From the NCBI GenBank assembly GCA_900752195.1, contig CAADUJ010000006.1, forward strand, positions 1-64,000: DNA of 64,000 nucleotides. The letters are read 5' to 3'. A program made the translations under genes and the position numbers. This stretch comes from an uncultured Negativicutes bacterium (GTDB taxonomy: Bacteria; Bacillota; Negativicutes; Veillonellales; Megasphaeraceae). The notes beneath the pieces were generated by a model. That model did no database searches, was not told the origin of the DNA, and was given only the letters and a program-made list of their open reading frames with translations. This document shows positions 48,693-58,812 of the stretch, one piece after another; positions within the stretch are counted from its first letter, which is position 1, and every line of letters begins with the position of its first letter.

Positions 48693-51194
48693 TTATTTTA
48701 CAACGATATTAATGATTTTTTTCGGTACGACGATAAATTTAACGATATTCTTGCCCGTAATAAATTCTTGTACATGCGGACGAGCCAGGGAAAGTTTTTC
48801 AATATCTTCTCTCGTGGCATTGACAGATACCATAATGTGATCGCGGACCTTGCCGTTTACCTGGATAGGCATTTCAATTTCATCTACCTTCAAGGCATCT
48901 TCATCTACGGCAGGCCAATCCTGTTCATGAACCTGTCCATCAAACCCGGCTTGTTCCCAAAGTTCAGCCGTAATATGCGGCGTAAACGGTGCCAGGACCT
49001 TGATCAGATTTTCAACAGCTTCCATTGCTACATCACGGCGGATTACCGTATTTTTGTCTACATAACTATACATGGCATTGACGAATTCCATGATGGAGCT
49101 GACAGCCGTATTAAGTGCATAATGATCATCTTCGCCGCGTATATCGTCAGTAATCTTCTTAATCGAGCGATATTCGATGAGACGCAATTCTTTTTCTGCT
49201 GCCGTATAAGGCCGGGATGGATCATCTCCCTTTTTAGCCAGATCTACGTACTGTTCCACAATGCGCCATACGCGGTTGAGGAAACGATAAGACCCTTCTA
49301 CGCCAGTATCAGACCACGGTAAATCACGTTCGGGCGGAGCTGCAAACAAGATAAAGAGACGAGCCGTATCGGCACCATATTTTTTGATGATTTCTTCAGG
49401 TGATACGACATTCCCCTTGGATTTACTCATCTTGCTGCCATCCAAAAGGACCATGCCCTGCGTCAAGAGCCGTTCGTATGGTTCCACTTTATCGACATAG
49501 CCTGCATCATATAAAACCTTCATGAAGAAGCGGGCATAAATCAAATGCAAGATGGCGTGTTCAATGCCGCCGATATATTGATCGACATTCATCCAGTAAT
49601 TGGCTTTTTTCGGATCGAAAGGCATCTTGTCATTCTTTGGATCACAATAGCGCAGATGGTACCACGAAGAACAAAGGAATGTATCCATTGTATCCGTTTC
49701 TCTGATAGCAGGGCCACCACATTTCGGACACGTCGTATGGAGGAAGGATTCACTCGTTTCAAGAGGCGATGTAGCGCCAGCTGTAAACTTGACGTCGTCC
49801 GGAAGTTCTACTGGAAGCTGGTCTTCAGGCACAAGCTGTTCACCGCATTTATCACAATATACAATAGGAATCGGCGCACCCCAGTAACGCTGACGAGAAA
49901 TCAGCCAATCGCGAATGCGGAAGTTAACCGTCCCATGACCAAGATTGCGTTCTTCCAACCATTTCGTAATCGCTTTCTGGCCTTCTTTAATGGATAATCC
50001 ATTGAATTCACCAGAATTGATGAGATACCCTTCGCCTTTATAGGCTTCTGTAATCTCATCATGTTCGTAATCGATTTTGCCTTCCGGATCCTGGATGACG
50101 AATTTAATAGGAATATTGTATTTTTTACAAAAGTCGAAGTCACGCTGGTCATGGCCGGCTACACCCATGACAGCACCGGTACCATAATCGACGAGGACAT
50201 AGTTGGCAATCCAGATAGGAACCTTTGCTCCGTTGACAGGATTAATGGCATAGGAACCCGTGAACATACCCACTTTTTCAGCATCATCAGAAGTACGTTC
50301 CATATCGCTCTGATTGCGCAGCATATCAATAAATTTCTGCAATTCAGCTTCGTTCGGTTTTCCTTTGATAAGACGTTCGACATAGCGATGTTCCGGTGCC
50401 AGTACGATAAAGCTTGCGCCAAAAATCGTATCGACACGAGTCGAAAAGAGTTCTACTTTTTCGCCGATTTCAGGAATTTCAAAGAAGAAATTACACCCTT
50501 CACTACGGCCAATCCAGTTGCGTTGCATTGTTTTGACTCGTTCTGGCCAGCCTGGTAACTTATCGAGGTCTTCCAAGAGGCGATCTGCATAATCTGTAAT
50601 TTTAAAGAACCACTGCTTTAAATCTTTCTTGACAACGGGATTGTCACAGCGCCAGCAAACGCCGCCTTCGGCCTGTTCATTGGCCAAAACAGTATGGCAG
50701 TGTTCACACCAGTTGACTTTCGCTTCCTTGCGATATGCCAGACCGCGCTTGTACATAAGTTCAAACATCCACTGCGTCCACTTATAATAGTCCTTATGGC
50801 ACGTAATGGCTTCGCGGTCCCAATCATAAGATAGGCCGAGTGATTTTTGTTGCCGTTCCATGTTCGCAATATTGTCATTCGTCCATTTAGCAGGTGGAAT
50901 ATTGTGCTGAATAGCTGCATTTTCTGCAGGCATACCAAAGGAATCAAATCCCATGGGATGAATGACGTTATACCCTGTCATGCGACGATAGCGGGCAATG
51001 ACATCGCCAATGGCATAATTCCGGACATGACCCATATGTAAATTACCCGAAGGATATGGAAACATTTCTAATACATAGTATTTAGGTTTGTCACTGTCTT
51101 CGGTACATTTGTCAGTTTTATGCTCGAGCCAGTAGGCTTGCCATTTTTTTTCAATTTCTTGTGGAACGTATTTATCCAAGAGTTTCGCCTCCAT
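48693..51194 (-). CDS. leuS: Leucyl-tRNA synthetase
   Basis: A protein of 833 residues. FPYPSGNLHMGHVRNYAIGD holds the HIGH box. The CP1 editing domain follows (~225-420). The Cys-rich stretch CPKCGGPAIRETDTMDTFLC belongs to the family, and MSKSKGNVVSPEEII is the KMSKS loop. The C-terminal anticodon domain ends IVVPKKIINIVVK. It charges tRNA-Leu. No T-box is visible in the short (57 bp) space upstream. Terminator follows. Confidence 0.98.
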   Translation of the reverse strand: MEAKLLDKYVPQEIEKKWQAYWLEHKTDKCTEDSDKPKYYVLEMFPYPSGNLHMGHVRNYAIGDVIARYRRMTGYNVIHPMGFDSFGMPAENAAIQHNIPPAKWTNDNIANMERQQKSLGLSYDWDREAITCHKDYYKWTQWMFELMYKRGLAYRKEAKVNWCEHCHTVLANEQAEGGVCWRCDNPVVKKDLKQWFFKITDYADRLLEDLDKLPGWPERVKTMQRNWIGRSEGCNFFFEIPEIGEKVELFSTRVDTIFGASFIVLAPEHRYVERLIKGKPNEAELQKFIDMLRNQSDMERTSDDAEKVGMFTGSYAINPVNGAKVPIWIANYVLVDYGTGAVMGVAGHDQRDFDFCKKYNIPIKFVIQDPEGKIDYEHDEITEAYKGEGYLINSGEFNGLSIKEGQKAITKWLEERNLGHGTVNFRIRDWLISRQRYWGAPIPIVYCDKCGEQLVPEDQLPVELPDDVKFTAGATSPLETSESFLHTTCPKCGGPAIRETDTMDTFLCSSWYHLRYCDPKNDKMPFDPKKANYWMNVDQYIGGIEHAILHLIYARFFMKVLYDAGYVDKVEPYERLLTQGMVLLDGSKMSKSKGNVVSPEEIIKKYGADTARLFILFAAPPERDLPWSDTGVEGSYRFLNRVWRIVEQYVDLAKKGDDPSRPYTAAEKELRLIEYRSIKKITDDIRGEDDHYALNTAVSSIMEFVNAMYSYVDKNTVIRRDVAMEAVENLIKVLAPFTPHITAELWEQAGFDGQVHEQDWPAVDEDALKVDEIEMPIQVNGKVRDHIMVSVNATREDIEKLSLARPHVQEFITGKNIVKFIVVPKKIINIVVK

Positions 51195-51251
51195 TTAAAA
51201 TATATTGGAAGGTAAAGTTGTTGACTTATCTATTATAAAATGGGGACACTA

Positions 51252-52778
51252 TCAAGTCAATTCATGATTTGCAAAATCGATCCAGAATTTATCTGGTTCA
51301 AACCCTTTTCGCCAGAATGATACACCGTGGAGGGAGTATTTCGTGACGAGTTTCCTCTTTTCCTGAAGTGATTTTGTATCTTCAAACCATACCTTTATTG
51401 TCCCCTGCGGTAATGGTGCTTCTAGATAATAGAGCTGTAATGTGTCATTCCATGTAATATGGTTCTTATATTTTTCAAAAACGGCTTCACTATCTTTCAA
51501 CGTCAACGTGCGGACGAAGAGCTTAGCCTTATTCTTTTGGGAAACCGTTCCTTTTGCGGTAACGGCTTGGGGCCAATTTTTTATATCCGCAGGAAGGTCT
51601 TTATTATCCTTTGATTCGTACCAGACACGCATATAGAGAGGAATACCGAGGACGACCTTTTCTGCCGGTATGAGAGGAAGGAGTGACTGTATCGACTTTT
51701 CAACCCATGGAAGCGATGCCGTCGGCCCTGCAACGGGACTCGTGCGACCGACTTGGTCATAGGCCATAAGCATGACGTAATCGAGAGATTTCCCTAGTTC
51801 TTCCCGTTCATAGACAAGGGACCAATTTGGACTGTCCGATAATGGCGTTATATCCATAGACGTCTTCAATCCATAGGAATGGGCGGCCTGCGAAAAGTCT
51901 GCTACGAAACTCGTAAGGCTATGGCGGTCCTTATAGTTGACATTTTCAAAATCAATATTATAGCCCCGAAATTCATATAGTAGGGCATAGCCAATCAATT
52001 CTTTTATGATCTGTTCTCTTAGTTTTTTATCAGAGAGTATTGCGTGCGTTTTTTCCGGATTAAAATCATTGTCGATTAACGGCCATACATCATACCCATT
52101 CTGCCGTGCCTTTTGGATGAGTTCATCGAGATGAGCCTGACGCACGGCTACGCCTGTTTCCGTAATGCGGAATGCACAGGGCGATAAGACGGGATGGGCT
52201 GTCTTAACAATATGAAAGTCCTGCTTTGTATCCATGACAGGGTCCCAAAAAAGAGCCATGCCCAGAGTCCCTTCTTTTTTTTGTTCCTGTTCCATCTGTA
52301 ATCCTTTCAGTTGTGGCGCTGATAAAGCTAGAGTTGTCGGCGGTACCACTGACTTTTGCACGCCGTCGATACTATAACCGATTCCCAGAGGTCGACGGAT
52401 TGACGTAATATCGACTTTATTGTCTTTTCCTCCCGTTTTCTCATGTGGAAATGTGAGGCTAACGCTGTCATCGCGCCACAAAGCCGTACCCTGAACAGGC
52501 GCCGGCAGGCGTACCACGTATGTATCTTTCTTTTTAGAAACGCTATAGATGCCATACTGTTCCAGTGTTTTCGGTGATACGAGAAGACGCCCTGATTCAT
52601 CATCGATCTTATTTTGTTCGCCTTGTGCATATGATGGTGCCGTATAGACAGGTACGTCCATGAGACTGTTATATTTCATGTCATCACTGCTCTTTGCATC
52701 AACCCCTATAGGACATATTATGAAAGAGGCAAGGGCCAGAGCAATGAGCAGAGATTTTTTTGTACGACCATGATTCAT
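51252..52778 (-). CDS. Secreted glycoside hydrolase family 18 protein
   Basis: A protein of 508 residues. An N-terminal signal peptide (KKSLLIALALASFIICPIGVDA-type hydrophobic stretch) indicates export. A stalk-like beta region with a copper-amine-oxidase-like look follows (RLLVSPKTLEQYGIYSVSKK). The GH18 barrel (~190-500) has the catalytic strand FRGYNIDFENVNY, where E ends the DxxDxDxE motif, and DYVMLMAYDQ as the later barrel motif. It resembles the YaaH/YdhD group that cuts peptidoglycan or chitin-like sugars. I start at ATG 52778 (AAGGAG upstream) rather than the GTG 9 bases before. Natural substrate unknown; cell-wall turnover is probable. Confidence 0.82.
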   Translation of the reverse strand: MNHGRTKKSLLIALALASFIICPIGVDAKSSDDMKYNSLMDVPVYTAPSYAQGEQNKIDDESGRLLVSPKTLEQYGIYSVSKKKDTYVVRLPAPVQGTALWRDDSVSLTFPHEKTGGKDNKVDITSIRRPLGIGYSIDGVQKSVVPPTTLALSAPQLKGLQMEQEQKKEGTLGMALFWDPVMDTKQDFHIVKTAHPVLSPCAFRITETGVAVRQAHLDELIQKARQNGYDVWPLIDNDFNPEKTHAILSDKKLREQIIKELIGYALLYEFRGYNIDFENVNYKDRHSLTSFVADFSQAAHSYGLKTSMDITPLSDSPNWSLVYEREELGKSLDYVMLMAYDQVGRTSPVAGPTASLPWVEKSIQSLLPLIPAEKVVLGIPLYMRVWYESKDNKDLPADIKNWPQAVTAKGTVSQKNKAKLFVRTLTLKDSEAVFEKYKNHITWNDTLQLYYLEAPLPQGTIKVWFEDTKSLQEKRKLVTKYSLHGVSFWRKGFEPDKFWIDFANHELT

Positions 52779-52834
52779 TGGTAACACTCCTTCTGGGAAT
52801 GAAAATCTTCACTTTTTAATCTATATACCTGTAG

Positions 52835-52840
52835 TATAAT
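52835..52840 (+). promoter_or_regulatory. -10 box of lgt
   Basis: A perfect TATAAT on the plus strand, 64 bases before the lgt ATG; the -35 region is T-rich and weak. Confidence 0.5.
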
Positions 52841-52903
52841 GGAGTCGTGTACTTTCATACACGATACCCATTATAACATAGCTTATGAAAAAGGAGAGAT
52901 AGA

Positions 52904-53692
52904 ATGCACCAATATTTATTTTATATCGGTTCCTTCCCCATCAGAGCGTATGGACTGCTCTTTATGTTGGGAATCATTTCAGCCGGCATCACGGCGTATT
53001 ATCTGACCAAGCGGGATGGCCGGGGCTGGCACGTCCATATTTTTGATTTTACTATGTATTGTGGTCTCGCCGGCATTGTCGGTGGCCGCATCTGGGACGT
53101 TTTTTTCTTCGACTGGGCCTATTATCACAACCATCTTACGGAAATCCCGTACGTATGGCAAGGTGGCATGGCTATCCAGGGCGGCCTTCTCTTCGGTGCC
53201 ATTGCAGGATACTGGTATACGAAACACTATGATATCGACACATGGGCTTTTGCCGATTTACTGGCACCGGCCATTATTCTGGGCCAGTCCATCGGTCGTA
53301 TGGCTAACCTCATGAATGGTGACGCTTTTGGCCATCCTACAGGCGGTCCTTTCGGCATCATCTATCCTGACACGACATTAGCGTATCATACGTATGGAAA
53401 TCAACCCTTATGGCCAGCAGAAGTCTGGGAAGGTCAGGGAGATGTGCTCATTTTTGTTGCCCTTCTCTTTTTCAGTGCATTTCCACACAAAAAGGGACAG
53501 GTATTCTGCCTGTATGTCATGCTCTATGCAGTAGAACGGTTTTTCCTTGAATTCTTACGCGGCGATTATGTCAATCTCACACTCGGATTGAAATCAGCTC
53601 AAATGACGAGTCTTATCGCATTTATCCTTGCAACCTTCTTTTTTATAGTTCTGCAATGGAAAGGTACAACAGACAGCCATCTCAGCAAATAA
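52904..53692 (+). CDS. lgt: Prolipoprotein diacylglyceryl transferase
   Basis: A protein of 262 residues with about seven membrane helices. GSFPIRAYGLLFMLGII leads. The Lgt signature lies at GQSIGRMANLMNGDAFG (Arg and Asn of the active site), after YVWQGGMAIQGGLLFGAIAG; AVERFFLEFLRGDY closes. It transfers diacylglycerol from phosphatidylglycerol to the lipobox Cys of prolipoproteins. AAGGAGA precedes the ATG. It stands alone on the plus strand among minus-strand genes. Confidence 0.96.
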   Translation: MHQYLFYIGSFPIRAYGLLFMLGIISAGITAYYLTKRDGRGWHVHIFDFTMYCGLAGIVGGRIWDVFFFDWAYYHNHLTEIPYVWQGGMAIQGGLLFGAIAGYWYTKHYDIDTWAFADLLAPAIILGQSIGRMANLMNGDAFGHPTGGPFGIIYPDTTLAYHTYGNQPLWPAEVWEGQGDVLIFVALLFFSAFPHKKGQVFCLYVMLYAVERFFLEFLRGDYVNLTLGLKSAQMTSLIAFILATFFFIVLQWKGTTDSHLSK

Positions 53693-53704
53693 TAAATCAA
53701 AAAA

Positions 53705-53734
53705 AGCTCTCTATGCATTGTGGCACAGAGAGCT
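53705..53734. terminator. Bidirectional terminator between lgt and sufU
   Basis: AGCTCTCTATGC (53705-53716) pairs with GCACAGAGAGCT (53723-53734) with one mismatch-type wobble; A-run on the left, TTTT on the right. It ends both convergent transcripts. Confidence 0.85.
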
Positions 53735-53746
53735 TTTATCGTATCT

Positions 53747-54178
53747 TTATTTCTTTTCTAACGCTTCTTTCAACGTATGCCAAGCCAGGACTGCACATTT
53801 TACACGCGCAGGCATGTTGGAGATATTCTTCAAGGCAATTGCATCTTCTAATTCTTCCAATTCATCATCATCTGTAATTTCACGTTTGATCATGTCGAGG
53901 AACAAGTTGATGAGGCGCAACGCTTCTTCTACAGATTTGCCTTTAATGAGATCGACCATAATATCGGCCGAAGCCTGGCTGATGGCACAACCATGACCTG
54001 TATAAGCAGCATCTTTGATGATTCCATCTTCAATCTGACATTGCAATGTCAGGTCATCACCACAGCTCGGATTATGGCCGTGTTCCTGAAGATTCGCAAG
54101 TTCAAGTACATGTTTATTTTGCTGATTCTGATTATGTTCCAAAATAATATCAGAATAAAGCTCATTCATATTTTCCAT
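53747..54178 (-). CDS. sufU: SufU-type Fe-S cluster assembly protein
   Basis: A protein of 143 residues. The three zinc/cluster Cys are present: NPSCGDD, GHGCAISQASADI and RVKCAVLAW, in the SufU arrangement with the ~18-residue insert before the last Cys. SufU is a zinc protein that takes sulfur from SufS and passes it to the SufBCD scaffold. Last gene of sufCBDSU, 11 bases after sufS. Confidence 0.95.
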   Translation of the reverse strand: MENMNELYSDIILEHNQNQQNKHVLELANLQEHGHNPSCGDDLTLQCQIEDGIIKDAAYTGHGCAISQASADIMVDLIKGKSVEEALRLINLFLDMIKREITDDDELEELEDAIALKNISNMPARVKCAVLAWHTLKEALEKK

Positions 54179-54189
54179 GATGATCCCCC

Positions 54190-55410
54190 TCAGTCTTTAA
54201 ATCCCATCTGCTTACGAACGAGAGGCAGCTTTTCCAAGAAGTAATCTACTTCTTCCATAGTATTGTAAATATAGAAGCTTGCACGATTCGATGCTTCTAC
54301 GTTAAGATGTGCCCCTAACGGCTGTGCACAATGATGGCCGGAACGGATTGCAATGCCAAAGCTATCGAGAATGGTAGCGGCATCGTGAGGATGTACGCCA
54401 TCGATAGTGAACGTAATGACGCCCGTCTTTTCAGCAGGATCCGTCGAGCCGATGATATGGATGTGGGGAATCTTTTTCATGCCTTCCAGACAATGTGTCG
54501 TCAACGCATGTTCATGAGCTTCTACTTCATCCATACCAAGGGTTTCCAGGTATTCGATAGCCGCGCGAAGGGCAACAGCACCTTCGACGTTTTGCGAACC
54601 TGCTTCGAATTTAAAAGGCAGTTCATTAAAGGATGTCGTCTGTTCTTGTACATATTCAATCATATCGCCGCCTAAGAGGAACGGTTCCATATCTTCGAGG
54701 ATGGATTCTTTTCCATACACAACGCCTGTTGACGAAGAGCCGCACATTTTATGGCCTGAGAATACATAGAAATCACAATCCAAATCCTGGACGTCCGTCT
54801 TCATATGTGGTGTCGATTGAGCGCCGTCGACGATTGCAATAGCACCGACGGAGTGGGCCTTTTGAACAAGTTCTTTAACAGGCCGTTTCATGCCATATAC
54901 ATTGCTGACGGCAGCAAATGCAACAATTTTCGTCTTGTCGTCGATTTTAGCAAGGTCTTCATCTGTAAAGTGACCTTCTTCATCGAGGTACATATAGACG
55001 AGTTCAGCACCCGTTTTCTGGCAGACACGTTGCCACGTTACAAGGTCTGAATGGTGTTCTGAAATGGGGATGACGATCTTATCGCCTTTTTTTAATTTCG
55101 CTTCTCCATAGCTACGGGCAATGAGATTCAAGCCTTCTGTCGTGTTGCGAACAAAGATGACTTCCTTTGTTGATTTCGCATTGATAAACCGCCGTACTGC
55201 TTCGCGGGCTTCATCGTAGAGCTCGCCAGCTTCGATACTCAAAACATGAGCACCGCGGTGAGGATTGCCGTTGTGATGTTCAAGTAAATCGACAATGGCA
55301 TGAATGACTTGGTACGGCTTTTGCGTCGTCGCAGCATTGTCAAAATAGACGATCTGATGTCCATTATGAACTTTAGTCAAGATTGGGAAATCTTTGCGTA
55401 CATTTAGCAT
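54190..55410 (-). CDS. sufS: Cysteine desulfurase SufS
   Basis: A protein of 406 residues, PLP-dependent class V fold. YFDNAATTQKPYQVI, EHHSDLVTW, DGAQSTPHMKTDVQDLDCDF, YVFSGHKMCGSSSTGVVYGK with the PLP Lys, and RSGHHCAQPLGAHL with the catalytic Cys. It takes sulfur from cysteine for Fe-S assembly. ATG 55410 follows AAAGGTG and lies 38 bp inside the end of sufD. Confidence 0.97.
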   Translation of the reverse strand: MLNVRKDFPILTKVHNGHQIVYFDNAATTQKPYQVIHAIVDLLEHHNGNPHRGAHVLSIEAGELYDEAREAVRRFINAKSTKEVIFVRNTTEGLNLIARSYGEAKLKKGDKIVIPISEHHSDLVTWQRVCQKTGAELVYMYLDEEGHFTDEDLAKIDDKTKIVAFAAVSNVYGMKRPVKELVQKAHSVGAIAIVDGAQSTPHMKTDVQDLDCDFYVFSGHKMCGSSSTGVVYGKESILEDMEPFLLGGDMIEYVQEQTTSFNELPFKFEAGSQNVEGAVALRAAIEYLETLGMDEVEAHEHALTTHCLEGMKKIPHIHIIGSTDPAEKTGVITFTIDGVHPHDAATILDSFGIAIRSGHHCAQPLGAHLNVEASNRASFYIYNTMEEVDYFLEKLPLVRKQMGFKD

Positions 55411-56506
55411 TACAATCACCTTTCCTGTTGCAAAATTGCATTTTTTCGCGAACTGCCTGAAGTGCCTTATTAGCTAAGTCCTTGTCACCAATGGCATCAA
55501 TGACAGGACGAATATTGGATTCCACGATAATGAGCTGAGCGCCTTCCTGATTGAAACCACGGCTCATCAGGTAAAAGAGCTTGTCCTTATCAATCTGGCC
55601 TGCACTAGATGCGTGATTACCGACAACATCATCTTCTTTGCAGAGCAGGAGAGGTACGGAGATGGAGTGAACATTTGGGCTTAAGAGGATACACGTATCT
55701 GATTCAGAACCGACAGCCTGTTTCCCGCCGCGGAGAAAATCGATAGTGCCTCGGAAATACTTTTTCGACTTGTCCAAAAGGGCGCCTGTCGTATTGATAT
55801 CCGTATTTGTCTTGACGCCCTGTGTAGGAACCCAGTAAGAAAAGTCGATGATTTGATCATCATCACCGAGGTACATGGCCTGACTGTTAAAGTTCGATTC
55901 ATCATGAAGGAGGTCTGTCTTGTAGTACACGATGGCCTGTTGTGCACCTACTTCAGCATTGACATACTCAATTGTACTTTCCTTACCGGCATCGCCATAA
56001 CGGTGTTCGATATGACGTACCGATTTATCATGAAGTTGGACCTTGCTGATTTTGACATGGCCTTTTGCGCCAGTCTTTACATATGTCAGGAAGTTGACTG
56101 CGCCGCCTTCTGCTCCACCATCAAACAGGAGATATACCGTAACGTCGCTTCCATCTTCGGCTACGACAGAAAGGTTGCCGTTAATCTGGGGCACATCGTC
56201 ACTTACACTGTACGTAAGCCATACAGTGCCTTTTTTACCAGCATCTACGTGAATGGCACAAGATGTATTGCACTGGTTCTTTGCTTTAGCCAGGGCTTCT
56301 TCATTTGAGCCTTTGAAATCACCTAAATCAGGAATCTGCGCACCATCAAGTGCTACGGTTACATCACCTTCATGGCGTTCCAACGGCATATATGTCTTCG
56401 TTTCAAGGACAGCCAAGGGATCTAATTCCAAATGGTTGACCCTCATCCATCGGAAGGTCGGACGGGGGAGTTGGTTGTATTGTACTCTGTTCATTTTATC
56501 TTGCAT
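55373..56506 (-). CDS. sufD: Fe-S assembly scaffold subunit SufD
   Basis: A protein of 377 residues of the SufB/SufD family: beta-helix core with NGNLSVVAEDGSDVTVYL, and near the C-terminus SAGQIDKDKLFYLMSRGFNQ, the conserved end of the family. It lacks the SufB-type N-terminal extension. The C-terminus carries an unusual Cys-containing tail (FCNRKGDCNAKCTQRF) that could bind metal; sufS starts within it. It forms the SufBC2D scaffold. Confidence 0.93.
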   Translation of the reverse strand: MQDKMNRVQYNQLPRPTFRWMRVNHLELDPLAVLETKTYMPLERHEGDVTVALDGAQIPDLGDFKGSNEEALAKAKNQCNTSCAIHVDAGKKGTVWLTYSVSDDVPQINGNLSVVAEDGSDVTVYLLFDGGAEGGAVNFLTYVKTGAKGHVKISKVQLHDKSVRHIEHRYGDAGKESTIEYVNAEVGAQQAIVYYKTDLLHDESNFNSQAMYLGDDDQIIDFSYWVPTQGVKTNTDINTTGALLDKSKKYFRGTIDFLRGGKQAVGSESDTCILLSPNVHSISVPLLLCKEDDVVGNHASSAGQIDKDKLFYLMSRGFNQEGAQLIIVESNIRPVIDAIGDKDLANKALQAVREKMQFCNRKGDCNAKCTQRFPNLD

Positions 56507-56521
56507 GCTATTCCTCCTCCC

Positions 56522-57979
56522 TTATTTCAACGAACCCTTGAGTTCGAGGTTGATAAGATTGTTCATTTCAACAGCGTATTCCAATGGCAACGCCTTGGAA
56601 ACAGGTTCAACAAAGCCACGCACGAGCATCGCACGAGCTTCGTCTTCGCTAAGTCCACGGCTCATGAGATAGAAAATGGCTTCATCAGAAATACGTCCGA
56701 TGGAAGCTTCATGGCCCAAATCGATATTGTCGTTCTTTACGACGATACCTGGAATCGTATCCGACTGGCTCTGTTCATCAAGCATAAGGGATTCACAGCT
56801 TACGTTAGCCTTTGCACCGTCTGCCTTTTCGTTGATGACGACACAACCACGATAAATGCTGACACCACCGCTCTTGCTGATGGATTTAGCATTGATATTG
56901 CTCGATGTATGAGGTGCATTATGCACTACTTTAGAGCCTGTATCAAGATATTGACCTTTACCGGCAAAGGTCACGCCTGTAAATTCGCAATGAGCGCCTT
57001 CACCTTGAAGAATGCTCATCGGATAGAGACACGATGTATGGGAACCAAAGGAACCGGATACCCAGTTAATGGTACCGTTTTTGCCGCAGATAGCCCGTTT
57101 CGTGTTCAAGTTGTACATATTCTTCGACCAATTTTCAATCGTCGAATAGGTTAACGTAGCATCGTCACCAATAAACAATTCTACAGCACCGGCATGCAGG
57201 TTGGCTACATTATATTTTGGTGCTGAACAGCCTTCGATAAAGTGACACTTTGCACCTTTTTCAACGATGATCATCGTATGTTCAAACTGGCCTGCACCTG
57301 GTGCATTGAGGCGGAAATAGCTCTGAAGCGGCACGGATACATCGACACCGGCAGGCACGTATACAAAGGAGCCACCGGACCATACGGCACCGTGAAGGGC
57401 AGCAAACTTGTGGTCTGTCGGAGGAATAAGTTTCATAAAGTGAGCTTTTACTATATCTTCGTACTTCTGAAGAGCCGTATCGAAGTCTGTATAAATAACG
57501 CCCTGCTTAACCAATTCTTCCTGGATGCTGTGATAAACGACTTCTGAATCATACTGGGCGCCTACACCGGCAAGAGACGTCTTTTCAGCTTCAGGAATAC
57601 CTAGGCGATCAAAGGTATCCTTAATATCATCAGGGACATCTCCCCAATCCGCTTTCATCTGTGTATTGGGACGGACATAGGTAACGATATTATCCATGTC
57701 GAGTTCACTGATGTCAGGACCCCAATCGGGAAAATCGATTTTGTAGAACAATTCCAGAGAGCGAAGACGGAAGTCAAGCATCCACTGGGGTTCGTTCTTT
57801 TTGCGAGAAATTTCTCGGACAATGTCCGGCGTCAGGCCGGCGTCGGTCTTGTAGGAATAGGTAAAATCTTTTTTAAAATTGTACATATTGCCAAAATCAG
57901 CAAATGTTTCTATTTTATTTCGTTCTTCAGCCATCTTTTGAGTTTGCTGCTGAACGAGTTTTTCTCTATCTTCAGCCAT
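56522..57979 (-). CDS. sufB: Fe-S assembly scaffold subunit SufB
   Basis: A protein of 485 residues. The N-terminal SufB region (FKKDFTYSYKTDAGL, IVREISRKKNEPQWMLDFRL) is followed by KGAKCHFIEGCSAPKYNVAN, the WVSGSFGSHTSCLYPMSILQ core, and GHEASIGRISDEAIFYLMSR at the end. It accepts sulfur and builds the nascent cluster with SufC and SufD. AGGAGG precedes the ATG, 11 bases after sufC. Confidence 0.97.
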   Translation of the reverse strand: MAEDREKLVQQQTQKMAEERNKIETFADFGNMYNFKKDFTYSYKTDAGLTPDIVREISRKKNEPQWMLDFRLRSLELFYKIDFPDWGPDISELDMDNIVTYVRPNTQMKADWGDVPDDIKDTFDRLGIPEAEKTSLAGVGAQYDSEVVYHSIQEELVKQGVIYTDFDTALQKYEDIVKAHFMKLIPPTDHKFAALHGAVWSGGSFVYVPAGVDVSVPLQSYFRLNAPGAGQFEHTMIIVEKGAKCHFIEGCSAPKYNVANLHAGAVELFIGDDATLTYSTIENWSKNMYNLNTKRAICGKNGTINWVSGSFGSHTSCLYPMSILQGEGAHCEFTGVTFAGKGQYLDTGSKVVHNAPHTSSNINAKSISKSGGVSIYRGCVVINEKADGAKANVSCESLMLDEQSQSDTIPGIVVKNDNIDLGHEASIGRISDEAIFYLMSRGLSEDEARAMLVRGFVEPVSKALPLEYAVEMNNLINLELKGSLK

Positions 57980-57990
57980 ATTCTTGCCTC

Positions 57991-58737
57991 CTAGTCAGCC
58001 AAGGCCTTATATGCGTCATAGCCGTTAGCTTCAATTTCCTGGATGAGAGAAGCGTCGCCGCTCTTGACGATTTTGCCCTGAATTAGGACGTGAACAAAAT
58101 CAGGTTTCAAGTGCTGCAAGATTTCACTATGATGAGTAATGACGAGAATGGAATTATCTTCGTCATGGTATTTAGAAACCGTTTCCGATACGATGCGGAC
58201 AGCATCGACATCAAGGCCTGAATCAATTTCATCGAGCATGATGAGCTTAGGTTCGAGCATGCACATCTGGAGGATTTCCGTTTTCTTCCGTTCGCCGCCA
58301 GAGAAACCATCATTGACATACCGTTCTGCATAAGATTTATCCATACGGAGTTGTTCCATCTGGGCATGAAGCTTTTTACGGAACGGCATGATGCGCTGGT
58401 TTTCACCAGACACAGTAGATTTTGCGTTGCGTAAGAAATTTTCGACAGAAATCCCTTGTACGGCAATAGGATTCTGGAATGCCATGAACACGCCGGCTTT
58501 CGCACGTTCATTTACAGGCGCATCGGTAATATCCTTACCTTCAAAGAAAATCTTACCTGCTGTGACAACGTATTTAGGGTTACCCATGATGGCGTTGAAC
58601 AATGTCGATTTACCGGCACCATTCGAGCCCATGATAACGTGTGTTTCACCTTTATTTACTGTGAGATCGAGTCCCTTCAGGATTTCCTTGCCATCTACGG
58701 CAATGTGTAACCCTTCCACTCTTAATAATTCACTCAT
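57991..58737 (-). CDS. sufC: Fe-S assembly ATPase SufC
   Basis: A protein of 248 residues, ABC ATPase: Walker A IMGSNGAGKSTLFN, the SufC-type signature FSGGERKKTEILQM, Walker B LIMLDEIDSGLDVDAV, and H-loop VITHHSEIL. The IDSGLD variant is diagnostic of SufC. It drives conformational changes of SufBD. First gene of the operon, with AGGAG before the ATG. Confidence 0.97.
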   Translation of the reverse strand: MSELLRVEGLHIAVDGKEILKGLDLTVNKGETHVIMGSNGAGKSTLFNAIMGNPKYVVTAGKIFFEGKDITDAPVNERAKAGVFMAFQNPIAVQGISVENFLRNAKSTVSGENQRIMPFRKKLHAQMEQLRMDKSYAERYVNDGFSGGERKKTEILQMCMLEPKLIMLDEIDSGLDVDAVRIVSETVSKYHDEDNSILVITHHSEILQHLKPDFVHVLIQGKIVKSGDASLIQEIEANGYDAYKALAD

Positions 58738-58812
58738 GTTTTATCACTCCTGTAGTAATGACGTTTGATATAGTTAGTATAGCTGATAATGTATACTCAT
58801 TAGCTACACATA

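Noticed and set aside
51195..51251. T-box leader before leuS
   Set aside because: Only 57 bases separate leuS from the GH18 gene, too short for a T-box, and no T-box sequence is seen.
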